Positions 1 to 7,928 of a stretch of 64,000 nucleotides of DNA are shown piece by piece. A program made the translations under genes and the position numbers. Origin of the DNA: Streptomyces sp. SA15. GTDB lineage: Bacteria; Actinomycetota; Actinomycetes; Streptomycetales; Streptomycetaceae. Where the stretch lies: contig NZ_NTGE01000150.1 in NCBI RefSeq assembly GCF_002291145.1, positions 122,882 through 186,881 on the forward strand, given 5' to 3'. The stretch's first letter is position 1. The number at the start of each line of letters is the position of its first letter. Below the pieces are notes generated by a model. The model did not search any database. It was not told the origin of the DNA and was given only the letters and a program-made list of their open reading frames with translations.

Positions 1-1
1 T

Positions 2-718
2 ACGGCCGTCGGCACCGGCATCAACACCCCACCCGGCTTCTCCGCCGCCGTCATCGAGGAGGTCGCCCGGGTCACCGGGCTGCCGCTGACCGAGGCGCGC
101 GACCACTTCGAGGCGCAGGGCGCCAGGGACGGGATCGTCGAGACCAGCGGACAGCTGCGCACGGTCGCCGTCGGACTGACGAAGATCGCCAACGATCTGC
201 GGTGGATGGCCTCCGGCCCCCGGACCGGGCTCGCCGAGATCAGCCTTCCCGACCTGCAGCCCGGATCCTCGATCATGCCGGGCAAGGTCAACCCGGTCAT
301 CCCGGAAGCCGTCCTCATGGTGTCCGCGCAGGTCATCGGCAACGACGCCACCGTCGCCACGGCCGGCGCCGCCGGCAACTTCGAGCTCAACGTCATGCTG
401 CCGGTCATCGCCAAGAACGTGCTCGAGTCCGTCCGGCTGCTCGCCAACGTCTCCCGGCTGCTCGCCGACCGGACCGTCGACGGGATCGTCGCCCACCGGG
501 AGCGGGCCCGCGAGTACGCCGAGTCGTCGCCGTCCGTCGTGACGCCGCTCAACAAGTACATCGGGTACGAGGAGGCCGCCAAGGTCGCCAAGAAGGCGCT
601 GGCCGAGCGGAAGACGATCCGTCAGGTCGTCGTCGAAGGCGGGTACGTCGAGCGCGGCGACCTCACCGTCGAGCAGCTCGACGAGGCGCTGGATGTCCTG
701 CGGATGACGCATCCGTAA
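2..718 (+). CDS. fumC: Class II fumarate hydratase, C-terminal part (5' end outside window)
   Basis: The gene enters from the left edge, so only the last 238 codons are seen. It belongs to the fumarase/aspartase superfamily, which reversibly adds water to fumarate (TCA cycle, cytosolic homotetramer). The signature GSSIMPGKVNP lies at about nt 266-298, and the segments TAVGTGIN near the start and KIANDLRW at about nt 182-205 match the fumarase class II layout. The C-terminal domain, with the conserved LNKYIGY stretch, is complete and ends in TAA. Aspartate ammonia-lyase shares the same signature. Fumarase is preferred because of the PPGFSAAVIEEVA and LRTVAVGLTKIAND pattern, and because a streptomycete fumarase sits beside a DUF402 gene in the same order. 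The choice between fumarase and aspartase rests on general resemblance only. Confidence 0.85.
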   Translation, partial: TAVGTGINTPPGFSAAVIEEVARVTGLPLTEARDHFEAQGARDGIVETSGQLRTVAVGLTKIANDLRWMASGPRTGLAEISLPDLQPGSSIMPGKVNPVIPEAVLMVSAQVIGNDATVATAGAAGNFELNVMLPVIAKNVLESVRLLANVSRLLADRTVDGIVAHRERAREYAESSPSVVTPLNKYIGYEEAAKVAKKALAERKTIRQVVVEGGYVERGDLTVEQLDEALDVLRMTHP

Positions 719-789
719 CGGTCTCGGGAGCCATGACGTCCCCGGCGTGAACCGTGACGCGCGCCGCAGCGTCGTATGCCTATGGCACC

Positions 790-795
790 TAATAT
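790..795 (+). promoter_or_regulatory. Putative -10 element giving a leaderless transcript
   Basis: TAATAT lies six bases before the ATG at 802, and no Shine-Dalgarno sequence precedes that ATG. This is the spacing expected when transcription starts at or next to the start codon, as happens often in actinomycetes. No good -35 hexamer is visible 17 bp upstream, so this is an inference from the -10 alone. Confidence 0.35.
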
Positions 796-801
796 CTGTG
801 C

Positions 802-1497
802 ATGGCGGACGGTGGAGCGGTGAGAGCCGAAGTGGAAGCAGGCGGGTCGGCGGTCTTCTGGGCGCCCGGGAGTCAGATCCTGTGGCGTTACCGGGAGAAC
901 GGCGGCGCGCGCTTCCACATCGCGCGTCCCGTCACCGTCGTCCGGGACGACAGCGAGGTGCTCGCCGTGTGGCTGGCTCCCGGCACCGAGTGCGTGAAGC
1001 CGGTGCTCGCCGACGGCACTCCCGTGCACGTCGAGCCGCTGGAGACCCGCTACACCAAGCCGCGGACCGTGCAGCGCGACCGGTGGTTCGGGACGGGTGT
1101 GCTGAAGCTGGCGCGGCCCGGTGAGGCTTGGTCGGTGTGGCTGTTCTGGGAGCCGGGCTGGCAGTTCAAGAACTGGTACGTGAATCTGGAGGAGCCGCTG
1201 GCCCGTTGGGGCGGGGGCGTCGACTCCGAGGATCACTTCCTCGACATCACCGTGGGCCCGGACCGCGGTTGGCAGTGGCGGGACGAGGACGAGTTCACAC
1301 AGGCCCAGCGGGACGGCCTGATGGACGCTCAACTGGCCGGGAAAGTACGGGAGGCAGGGCGATCCGCGGTGGAGGTGATCCGCGCCTGGGGGCCGCCGTT
1401 CTCGGACGGCTGGCAGCACTGGCGCCCGGATCCGTCCTGGGGGGTACCGCCCCTGCCGGAAGACTGGGATCGTACGCCCGCGCACATGTCCACATGA
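802..1497 (+). CDS. DUF402 domain protein
   Basis: A 231-residue cytosolic protein without signal or membrane segments. Its N-terminal part has many aromatic residues and short beta-type stretches (SAVFWAPGSQILWRY near residue 15), and the middle carries the GEAWSVWLFWEPG / FKNWYVNLEEPL pattern typical of DUF402. That fold is shared with nucleotide-diphosphate phosphatases and FomD-like enzymes that hydrolyse nucleotidyl-linked substrates. An acidic cluster DSEDHFLDITVGPD (about residues 142-155) would supply metal ligands in such enzymes. The substrate cannot be told from the sequence. The ATG at 802 has no ribosome site, but a -10-like hexamer just upstream suggests leaderless translation. 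It stands alone between fumarase and the PP2C phosphatase. Confidence 0.8.
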   Translation: MADGGAVRAEVEAGGSAVFWAPGSQILWRYRENGGARFHIARPVTVVRDDSEVLAVWLAPGTECVKPVLADGTPVHVEPLETRYTKPRTVQRDRWFGTGVLKLARPGEAWSVWLFWEPGWQFKNWYVNLEEPLARWGGGVDSEDHFLDITVGPDRGWQWRDEDEFTQAQRDGLMDAQLAGKVREAGRSAVEVIRAWGPPFSDGWQHWRPDPSWGVPPLPEDWDRTPAHMST

Positions 1498-1780
1498 GAC
1501 CCTTGCTGCGCCCCGGGGCAGGAAACGTAGGATCGTCCTCCGCAAGGATGCGCAGTGGCAACTACCGGAAAGCACGCTGGGCTTGACCGATCGTCACCGA
1601 GGGGCGGCAGGACGTGAGCGAGGGGTACGAGGGCAACACCGGGACGGACCGTGAACGGTCCGTGGGTGGCACAGGAACAGCCTCTGACCACGCGGGAAAT
1701 TCGTTCCTGGGACACGTATTCCGGGTATCGGGTCTTCGGCGGGACCAACTGCGCGCGCGGCGCGCAGCCCCGGACGACGG

Positions 1781-3979
1781 ATGGATTCGACACGCGTGAC
1801 GGAGCAGCCGACCTCCTTCGAGCGCCCCCAGACGGGCGCCGACCCCGCGGAGCCCCGCGGGGCGCTCGTGCGTACCTCGACGCCGCCCGCCCAGTACTCC
1901 GAGGCCGGTGCGCCTGCGCCGGGCGCGTGCGCCGGCGCCTTACCGCCACAGGCACGCGCCGGCGAGACACCGCCTTCCGGGCCCGGTACGACGACACCCG
2001 GCACAGCGACACCCAGCACAGCGACACCCAGCACGACGACATCGAGCGGTAAGGACACCAGACCCGTCGGTACCGACCCCGAGCACTCCCAGCCCGCCGC
2101 TGCCGCCGAGCCCGACACCCACCGTCCGCGGCCCGTCCCCGAGACCATCCCGGCCCAGCCGGGCACCGAGCAGGACCGGACGTCCCCGGACGGCGCCGGT
2201 GGCCCGGAGCGCCGTAGCGGACAGGGGCTGCCGCCCGGCCGGCCCACGCCGATGCGGCGGGACGGCGACCGGCTGCGGTTCGTGGGCGCCGCGACCCGGC
2301 GGATCGCCCGCGGTATCGACCTCGACGAGATCGTGATGGGGCTGTGCCGGGCCACCGTGCCGACCTTCTCGGACGCGATCCTCGTCTATCTGCGCGACCC
2401 GCTGCCGGTCGGCGACGAGCGGCCCGTCGGGCCCTTGGTGCTACGGCTGCGGCGCACCGACCGGCTGCGGCCGATCGGAGAAGGGGCCGAGGACACCGAG
2501 GGCGGGTTCACGTCCGCGTTCCAGCCGGAGCCGACCGAGATCTCGGAACTCGACACGCTCGGCACCGAGCTGTGCGAGGTACGGCCCGGCAGCGCGCTCG
2601 CCGAAGTGCTGCGCGGGGTGCGTCCCGTCTTCACGGACACGCCGGCCGCGCGCGCCGCGCTGCCCGAACTCCTGGGAGAGGGCGGCGAATTCGTCGTACC
2701 GAGCGGGCAGCGCGCCATCCTGGCCCCGCTGCGTGGCCGGCGCCGGGTGATCGGCGCCGCGCTGTTCCTGCGTCGCCCGGACCGCCTGGCCTTCGACCCC
2801 GACGACCTGCTCGTCGCCGCCCAGCTCGCCACGCACAGCGCGCTCGGCATCGACAAGGCGGTGCTGTACGGCCGCGAGGCGTACATCGCCGACGAGCTCC
2901 AGCGCACCATGCTGCCCGAGACCCTGCCGCGGCCCACGGGCGTCCGGCTGGCGTCCCGCTACCTGCCCGCCGCCGAGACCGCACGGGTCGGCGGCGACTG
3001 GTACGACGCCATCCCGCTGCCCGGCAGCCGCGTCGCGCTGGTGGTGGGTGACGTCATGGGGCACTCCATGACGTCCGCCGCGATCATGGGGCAGCTCCGG
3101 ACGACCGCGCAGACCCTCGCCGGCCTCGACCTGCCCCCGCAGGAAGTGCTCCACCACCTCGACGAACAGGCCCAACGCCTCGGCACCGACCGCATGGCGA
3201 CCTGCCTGTACGCCGTCTACGACCCGGTCTCGCACCGCATCACCATCGCCAACGCCGGCCATCCCCCGCCGGTCCTGCTGCACCTGGGCGGCCAGGCCGA
3301 GGTGCTGCGGGTGCCGCCGGGCGCGCCGATCGGTGTCGGCGGCGTCGACTTCGAAGCCGTAGAACTCGACGCGCCCGCCGGAGCGACCCTGCTCCTCTAT
3401 ACGGACGGGCTGGTCGAGTCGCGGCTGCGGGACGTGTGGACCGGGATAGAGCAGCTGCGGGAGAAGCTGGAAGCGACCGCACAGCTGACCGGGCCCGATC
3501 ATCCGCCGCCGCTGGAAGCTCTCTGCGACGAGGTCCTCGACATGCTCGGCCCGGGCGACCGGGACGACGACATCGCGCTGCTCGCCGCCCGCTTCGACGG
3601 GATCGCGCCGAGCGACGTGGCGTACTGGTTCCTGGAGCCGGAGGACGCGGCGCCCGGCCGGGCGCGGCGGCTGGCGCGGCAGGCGTTGTCCCGTTGGGGC
3701 ATGGAGGACCTCACCGACTCTGTGGAGCTGCTGGTCAGCGAGGTTGTGACGAACGCGGTGCGGTATGCGTCGCGGCCGATCACGTTGCGGTTGCTGCGGA
3801 CCGATGTGCTGCGGTGCGAAGTCGGCGACGACGTGCCGCAGTTGCCGCGGTTGCGGCAGGCGCGGGTCACGGATGAGGGCGGGCGTGGGTTGTACTTGGT
3901 GAATCGGCTGGCCAGGCGGTGGGGGGCGACTCGGTTGAGTACCGGGAAGGTGGTTTGGTTCGAGCTGAATCGGACTTGA
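1781..3979 (+). CDS. GAF / PP2C (SpoIIE-type) phosphatase with C-terminal HATPase domain
   Basis: A 732-residue signalling protein. Residues 1-165 are low-complexity (Pro/Thr/Ala, with a short STATPST repeat). A GAF-like sensor domain spans about 165-355, after which the linker ELQRTMLPETLP leads into a PP2C-SIG phosphatase of about 375-590 with metal-binding motifs GGDWYD (near 404) and GDVMGH, then NAGHPPP, LLLYTDGLVES and DDIALLAAR. The last 120 residues are an RsbW-like ATPase with the N box ELLVSEVVTNAVRYA and G box GGRGLYLVN. Proteins of this build both dephosphorylate anti-anti-sigma factors and phosphorylate them, and so set sigma factor activity. The ATG at 1781 follows GGACGACGG at short distance. 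No in-frame earlier start is evident, but the long disordered N-terminus makes the exact start uncertain. Confidence 0.88.
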   Translation: MDSTRVTEQPTSFERPQTGADPAEPRGALVRTSTPPAQYSEAGAPAPGACAGALPPQARAGETPPSGPGTTTPGTATPSTATPSTTTSSGKDTRPVGTDPEHSQPAAAAEPDTHRPRPVPETIPAQPGTEQDRTSPDGAGGPERRSGQGLPPGRPTPMRRDGDRLRFVGAATRRIARGIDLDEIVMGLCRATVPTFSDAILVYLRDPLPVGDERPVGPLVLRLRRTDRLRPIGEGAEDTEGGFTSAFQPEPTEISELDTLGTELCEVRPGSALAEVLRGVRPVFTDTPAARAALPELLGEGGEFVVPSGQRAILAPLRGRRRVIGAALFLRRPDRLAFDPDDLLVAAQLATHSALGIDKAVLYGREAYIADELQRTMLPETLPRPTGVRLASRYLPAAETARVGGDWYDAIPLPGSRVALVVGDVMGHSMTSAAIMGQLRTTAQTLAGLDLPPQEVLHHLDEQAQRLGTDRMATCLYAVYDPVSHRITIANAGHPPPVLLHLGGQAEVLRVPPGAPIGVGGVDFEAVELDAPAGATLLLYTDGLVESRLRDVWTGIEQLREKLEATAQLTGPDHPPPLEALCDEVLDMLGPGDRDDDIALLAARFDGIAPSDVAYWFLEPEDAAPGRARRLARQALSRWGMEDLTDSVELLVSEVVTNAVRYASRPITLRLLRTDVLRCEVGDDVPQLPRLRQARVTDEGGRGLYLVNRLARRWGATRLSTGKVVWFELNRT

Positions 3980-4017
3980 GAAGCCATCCGCTTTCCGAAT
4001 GTGATCTACGGCGGCAA

Positions 4018-4074
4018 CAAGGCCTCCTGGTAGTGCTCGGGTGGGATCGGTACCCGAGCTACCAGGAGGCCTTG
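4018..4074. terminator. Long hairpin terminator between convergent genes
   Basis: Arms at 4018-4042 and 4052-4074 are complementary over about 23 bases, with a two-base bulge and a 9-base loop. The hairpin lies between the end of the phosphatase gene and the convergent minus-strand operon, so it probably ends transcription from both sides. There is no strong T-run, which is usual in this group. Confidence 0.8.
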
Positions 4075-4149
4075 CCGTTGCGCCGCGACCGGTTACCGAA
4101 CCAGAGTGATCAGGTTCGATGCACCATTCGACGCCGGACGAGGATCAAG

Positions 4150-4374
4150 TCAGGTCTGCTGACCGGCGAGCCGCTTGGCAGCCGTGCGGCGTTTGGGCTG
4201 GAGGGGATCCACCAGGACGCCGGCGCCCTTGCCGGGGGTGTAGGTCCAGCCGCGAATCTTCTCCGCGACCCGAGTGCCGCGGTCGTCGACGACCTTCTCC
4301 ATCTCCCAGCCGTTCTTCGACTGGATTCCGCTGGCACGACGTAGAACGGTGCGCCGCAGCATGTTTGCCGTCAC
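4150..4374 (-). CDS. Small basic protein of unknown function (third gene of a three-gene operon)
   Basis: This 74-residue protein starts at a GTG preceded by GGAGGAAATCAA, and its start overlaps the stop of the upstream gene in a GTGA, so the two are translationally coupled. It is rich in Arg and Lys, with a basic N-terminus (MLRRTVLRR) and a basic C-terminal tail (LQPKRRTAAKRLAG) around a central WEMEKVVDDRG / GWTYTPGKGAG segment that could form a small beta fold. I do not recognise a family. An upstream ATG would give a 92-residue form, but the ribosome site and overlap favour the GTG. Nucleic acid or membrane surface binding is possible from charge alone. Confidence 0.6.
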   Translation of the reverse strand: MTANMLRRTVLRRASGIQSKNGWEMEKVVDDRGTRVAEKIRGWTYTPGKGAGVLVDPLQPKRRTAAKRLAGQQT

Positions 4375-4823
4375 TTGATTTCCTCCTTGCGTCGGGCGAT
4401 CACGAATCCGGTGAGAGCTACAGCGCATATCCCCAACACGGCTACTGCTGGGTTGACGTACGAGGGGATGACTGCTTCGACCGTGTGTCCGTCACTGGTG
4501 CGGCATCCGAAACGCAGCGGGATGAACGAGGGAGCGTAACCAGTGAGTTGCTGCCTCATGCCGATCGCTGCGTTGCATGCCTGAGCCTGGGCCTGATCGT
4601 CGAAGAAGAGCAGGTGAAGTAGCCCCCAGGTGTACATGCCGACCATTGCGGCCCACGCCAGGGCCGCGGCGGACTTGCAGGTCGCCGCCGTTGTCCTGGC
4701 AGCCCTGGCGCGAATCAACAGCCTGACCCCGTACACGGCGAGCCATGGGGTGGCGATGATACCGACCAGCAACAGCAGGAGGGTGGCGACGGAGTCGTGG
4801 CCCGCGTACGGTGCGTCTCCCAT
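4371..4823 (-). CDS. Small membrane protein of unknown function
   Basis: The product has 150 residues and three likely membrane helices: about 12-34 (TLLLLLVGIIATPWLAVYG), about 52-72 (LAWAAMVGMYTWGLLHLLFF) and about 122-142 (AVAVLGICAVALTGFVIA). Between the second and third helices lies a loop of about 50 residues with two cysteines (ACNAAIG and FGCRTSDG) that could form a disulfide outside the cell. The C-terminus is short and charged (RRKEEIK). The start ATG follows AAGGAAG, and the gene begins 14 bases after the stop of the 70-residue gene upstream. Its stop overlaps the next start. No family is recognised. Confidence 0.65.
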   Translation of the reverse strand: MGDAPYAGHDSVATLLLLLVGIIATPWLAVYGVRLLIRARAARTTAATCKSAAALAWAAMVGMYTWGLLHLLFFDDQAQAQACNAAIGMRQQLTGYAPSFIPLRFGCRTSDGHTVEAVIPSYVNPAVAVLGICAVALTGFVIARRKEEIK

Positions 4824-4837
4824 GCGCCTTGCTTCCT

Positions 4838-5050
4838 TTACATGTGCCGGGAAATCGAGTTGTACTTCTCCATTACGTAGTACAGCCCCATCCTCTTCTT
4901 CGCCTCGGTGAACGCGGGCTCGTCAGGGCCCTGGTAGCGGCGCAGGATGTCGTAGATCTCAAGGTCGTTGTAGTTCAGACGCGGAGACCTCATCGCAGCC
5001 GAGTCGTCGTCTTCGCCGGGCTTCCCGTCGATGTCCCACATGTGGATCAT
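4838..5050 (-). CDS. Small acidic protein of unknown function (first gene of the operon)
   Basis: A 70-residue protein with a strong ribosome site (AAGGAGGG, about eight bases before the ATG at 5050). The first 25 residues are acidic and probably flexible (DGKPGEDDDSA). The rest looks helical, with tyrosines (NYNDLEIYDILRRY and RMGLYYVMEKYNSI). No signal, membrane segment or metal motif is visible. It heads a tight operon with a three-helix membrane protein and a basic protein. The region before it is less GC-rich and contains two small palindromes, so the operon probably has its own promoter there. The family is not recognised. Confidence 0.6.
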   Translation of the reverse strand: MIHMWDIDGKPGEDDDSAAMRSPRLNYNDLEIYDILRRYQGPDEPAFTEAKKRMGLYYVMEKYNSISRHM

Positions 5051-5142
5051 GGCGACGCCCTCCTTTCCATCCCTTCTTCCTGTTTCCCACAGGCGCTATC
5101 AGCATCAGCCGGCCATTCAGTCGGACACCCGAATCCCCGACT

Positions 5143-5187
5143 GTATCTTTCGATACTGGCTCGGTTTCGAAAACTGATGTGAATCAC
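5143..5187 (-). promoter_or_regulatory. Paired palindromes upstream of the three-gene operon
   Basis: Two short inverted repeats lie about 100 bp upstream of the operon start: GTATC-TTTC-GATAC at 5143-5156 and GTGA-A-TCAC at 5179-5187. The stretch is distinctly AT-richer than its surroundings, as expected for a promoter with operators. The 5051-5359 gap contains no gene that I can support. Confidence 0.35.
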
Positions 5188-5323
5188 GTCTACTGGTATG
5201 CGATCTGTGGGGCAGTGCGCGAATGTGGCGAACGCGGGCCGGCGCGGTAAGTCAGGAGAAACTCACCACGGCTCAGCGCCCGTTGGCTTCTCGGCGCAGG
5301 CCGGGAGTACAGGGGGAGATTGT

Positions 5324-5349
5324 GGGCGCCCGGCGTTGGCCGGGCGCCC
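5324..5349. terminator. Hairpin terminator after the PBP gene
   Basis: An 11-bp GC stem (5324-5334 with 5339-5349) with loop GTTG lies ten bases past the stop of the penicillin-binding protein gene. On the plus strand it is followed by TTTCTT, so it could also stop transcription coming from the left. Confidence 0.75.
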
Positions 5350-5359
5350 TTTCTTGTCG

Positions 5360-7666
5360 CTACTGACCGTCGACCGGGTCCGTCGGATTGTCCTCCGGGA
5401 TCTCCTCCACCGGCGGGGTCGTCGACGGGCTCGGCGGCGGGGTCGTCGGCGGCTTCGTCGTCGGGGTCTGCGTCGGCGGCTTGGACGTCGGGGGCTTCGA
5501 GGTGGTCGGTGCCGTCGTCGGGGGCTCCGTCGTCGGCTCCTGTGTCGGCGGGCGGGTCGGGGCCCGGGTCGGGGTTGGCTTCTCGGTCGGCTTGACCGCC
5601 GCGCCCTGGTCGGTGTCCAGGTCGAACTTGGTGTCCTCGGCCGAGACGCCGAAGGTGTACGCCGCCCAGATCTGCGCCGGGAAACCACCGCCGTTGACGC
5701 GGTCGAGGCCGGCCGCGCCGTACATCTTGGTCTGCGTGCGGGTCTTCGCGTCCTCGCCGAACAGGCCGACCGAGGTGACCAGGTCGGGCGTGTAGCCGGT
5801 GAACCAGGCGGACTTGTTGTCGTCGGAGGTGCCCGTCTTGCCCGCGACCGGGCGGCCGTCGCGCTTCGAGTTGTCCCGCACGGCCTTGCGTGCCGTACCG
5901 TCGTCGACCACTCCGGTCAGCACCGAGGTGACCGTGTCGGCCGCCTCGGGGGTGAGGACCTGGTCGCCGACCGGGTCGGGCATGTCGACCGTGCGGGTGT
6001 TGTGCTCGGCCGACTTGAGGATGGTCGGCGTGACTTTCCTGCCGTGGTTGTCGAGGGTGGCGTAGACCCCGGCCATCTGCAGCGGGCTCGCGCCCATGGT
6101 GCCGAGGGTCTGCGCGGGCACCGCCTTCAGGTCGGCTGTGTCCATGCCGAGCTTGTCGGCCATGGACAGCACATGGTCCATGCCTACGTCGACGCCCATC
6201 TGTGCGAAGACGGAGTTGATGGACTTGTTCATCGCCGTCTGGACGGTGACGTCGCCATAGTCCTTGTCGTCCTCGTTCTCCGGGGCGAAGCCGATGGCGC
6301 TGCCCTTGACGGGGCGCTTGCTGGTGCCGTCGTAGATCGTGTTCGCGGTGATCGGCTTGTCGTCCTGCGTCTTCGCCTTCTCCTCCAGGGCGGCGGCGAG
6401 AATCACCGGCTTGAAGGTGGACGCGGGCTGGTAGTCGGTGCGAGTCGCGTTGCTGATGTAGTGCTTGTAGTAGTCGACGCCGCCGTACAGGGCGACGATC
6501 TTCCCCGTCTCGGGGTCGACGGATACGGCGCCGGCCTGGATGTTCTTGTCGACCGACCGCTTCTTGGGGTCCAGCTTGCTGGTCAGTTCCGCCTTGACCG
6601 ACTTCTCCAGCTGGGCCTGCCGCTTCTTGTCGATGTTGAGGGTGATGGTCCAGCCCTGGTCCTCGACCTGGGCCTCCGCCTCGGACTGCGAGATGCCCTG
6701 CTGCTCCATCAACTGCTGTTCGAGCTGCCGGTTGGCGAGGTCGACCAGGTAGCCCTTCTGGCCGTCCAGACCGGGCGCGCCCTGCGGATCCTTCGGCACC
6801 GGGAACTTCATGGCGTCGCGTTTGGCCTTGTCCAGCCAGCCCTCCTCGACCATGTTGTTCAGGACGTAGTTCCAGCGCTGCTTCACCAGTTTCTTGCCGG
6901 TCTCGCTCGCCGCCGCCCAGTCGTACTGGCTCGGCGCCTGCAACAGCGCGGCGAGGTACGCGCCCTGCTGGACCGTGAGCTTCTCGGCGTCGACGCGGTA
7001 GTAGGCCTGGGCGGCGGCCTGGATGCCGTAGGCGCCACGGCCGTAGTAGCTGGTGTTGATGTAGCCGGCGAGGATGTCGTCCTTGGACTTCTCGCGGTCC
7101 ACCTTCAACGCGATGACCAGTTCCTTCAGCTTGCGCGTGACGGTCTGGTCCTGGTCGAGGTAGTAGTTCTTGACGTACTGCTGGGTGATGGTCGAACCAC
7201 CCTGTTTGCCCTTGCCGGACAGCGTGTTGAGCAGACCGCGGGCCGTGCCCTTCAGGTCGACGCCGGCGTCCGTGTAGAAGGTTTTGTTCTCCGCCGCAAC
7301 GAAGGTATAGCGGACGTCCTTCGGGACCTTGGACAGGTCCACGATCTCGCGGTTGACCTCACCGTCGCGGGCCAGGGTCGTGCCGTCGCTGTACTTGTAG
7401 ACGTTGCTCTGGCGCTGCGCGGCCTGCGCCGCCGCGTTGCCGTTGGGTACCTCCACCATCAGGTACAGCGCGATGAACGCGCCGATGCCGAGCAGGCACA
7501 GGCCGAAGAACGTGCCGAGGATCTTCTTCCAGGTGAAGAGCCTGCGTATGCCGCTCTTCCCGGTCTTCCCGGTCTTGCCGGCCGCGCGAGACGAGCGGCG
7601 GCGGCTCTTGGGCGCCGCGCGGTGACCGCCGCGCTGGCGCGCTCGTCTCTCTTCCGCTCGTCCCAT
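5360..7666 (-). CDS. Class A penicillin-binding protein (transglycosylase/transpeptidase)
   Basis: This 768-residue bifunctional enzyme polymerises lipid II glycan strands and cross-links peptides outside the membrane. A basic cytoplasmic tail (1-45) precedes one membrane helix (about 48-70). The GT51 domain carries AAENKTFYTDAG (about 118-129) and GGSTITQQYVKN. The EDxxFxxHxG motif is relaxed to ENxxFxxDxG, but the catalytic Glu is kept. The transpeptidase has STFK (near 416), SIN (near 483) and KTGTS (near 610). The tail from about 690 is a Pro/Thr-rich wall-spanning segment ending in acidic residues. The long Thr/Pro repeat is usual for streptomycete class A PBPs. It is monocistronic, with a terminator directly after it. 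Confidence 0.93.
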   Translation of the reverse strand: MGRAEERRARQRGGHRAAPKSRRRSSRAAGKTGKTGKSGIRRLFTWKKILGTFFGLCLLGIGAFIALYLMVEVPNGNAAAQAAQRQSNVYKYSDGTTLARDGEVNREIVDLSKVPKDVRYTFVAAENKTFYTDAGVDLKGTARGLLNTLSGKGKQGGSTITQQYVKNYYLDQDQTVTRKLKELVIALKVDREKSKDDILAGYINTSYYGRGAYGIQAAAQAYYRVDAEKLTVQQGAYLAALLQAPSQYDWAAASETGKKLVKQRWNYVLNNMVEEGWLDKAKRDAMKFPVPKDPQGAPGLDGQKGYLVDLANRQLEQQLMEQQGISQSEAEAQVEDQGWTITLNIDKKRQAQLEKSVKAELTSKLDPKKRSVDKNIQAGAVSVDPETGKIVALYGGVDYYKHYISNATRTDYQPASTFKPVILAAALEEKAKTQDDKPITANTIYDGTSKRPVKGSAIGFAPENEDDKDYGDVTVQTAMNKSINSVFAQMGVDVGMDHVLSMADKLGMDTADLKAVPAQTLGTMGASPLQMAGVYATLDNHGRKVTPTILKSAEHNTRTVDMPDPVGDQVLTPEAADTVTSVLTGVVDDGTARKAVRDNSKRDGRPVAGKTGTSDDNKSAWFTGYTPDLVTSVGLFGEDAKTRTQTKMYGAAGLDRVNGGGFPAQIWAAYTFGVSAEDTKFDLDTDQGAAVKPTEKPTPTRAPTRPPTQEPTTEPPTTAPTTSKPPTSKPPTQTPTTKPPTTPPPSPSTTPPVEEIPEDNPTDPVDGQ

Positions 7667-7851
7667 GGGTCCGTTCGCTCCGCTTCGTTCTCGGCAGTCA
7701 CACAGGGTTCCTGGCTCACATCAGCTGAGAAAACTAACACCGCTTGATGTGACAAAGGGCGTTCGATCCGGTCTTTTACGGACGTGACAATCAGCACCCG
7801 CCTCCATGGAACCGACCATCGAGGAGGGGTCAGGGTTGCCGGGACGGGGTA

Positions 7852-7865
7852 AAGTGATATCACTT
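7852..7865. promoter_or_regulatory. Perfect 14-bp palindrome upstream of the SPFH gene
   Basis: AAGTGATATCACTT is fully self-complementary and sits 63 bp before the preferred ATG at 7929. TTAGAT directly after it could act as a -10. The GTG...CAC half-sites are of the kind bound by GntR-type dimers, but no such regulator is adjacent, so the binding protein is unknown. Confidence 0.5.
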
Positions 7866-7928
7866 AGATAGACTGAAGCTATGAGCGGAGCCGGCCAGGG
7901 CTTCGCCGTAACAGAAACGGGGGACTCC

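Noticed and set aside
1614..1799. 61-codon frame starting GTG after GGCAGGAC before the PP2C gene
   Set aside because: It has a fair ribosome site and overlaps the PP2C start, but no recognisable sequence and no evidence of selection; possibly a leader peptide, not supported.
5198..7747. 849-codon plus-strand open frame opposite the PBP gene
   Set aside because: It is the GC-rich antisense frame of the PBP gene; the product is a run of Arg/Gly/Val without domains.
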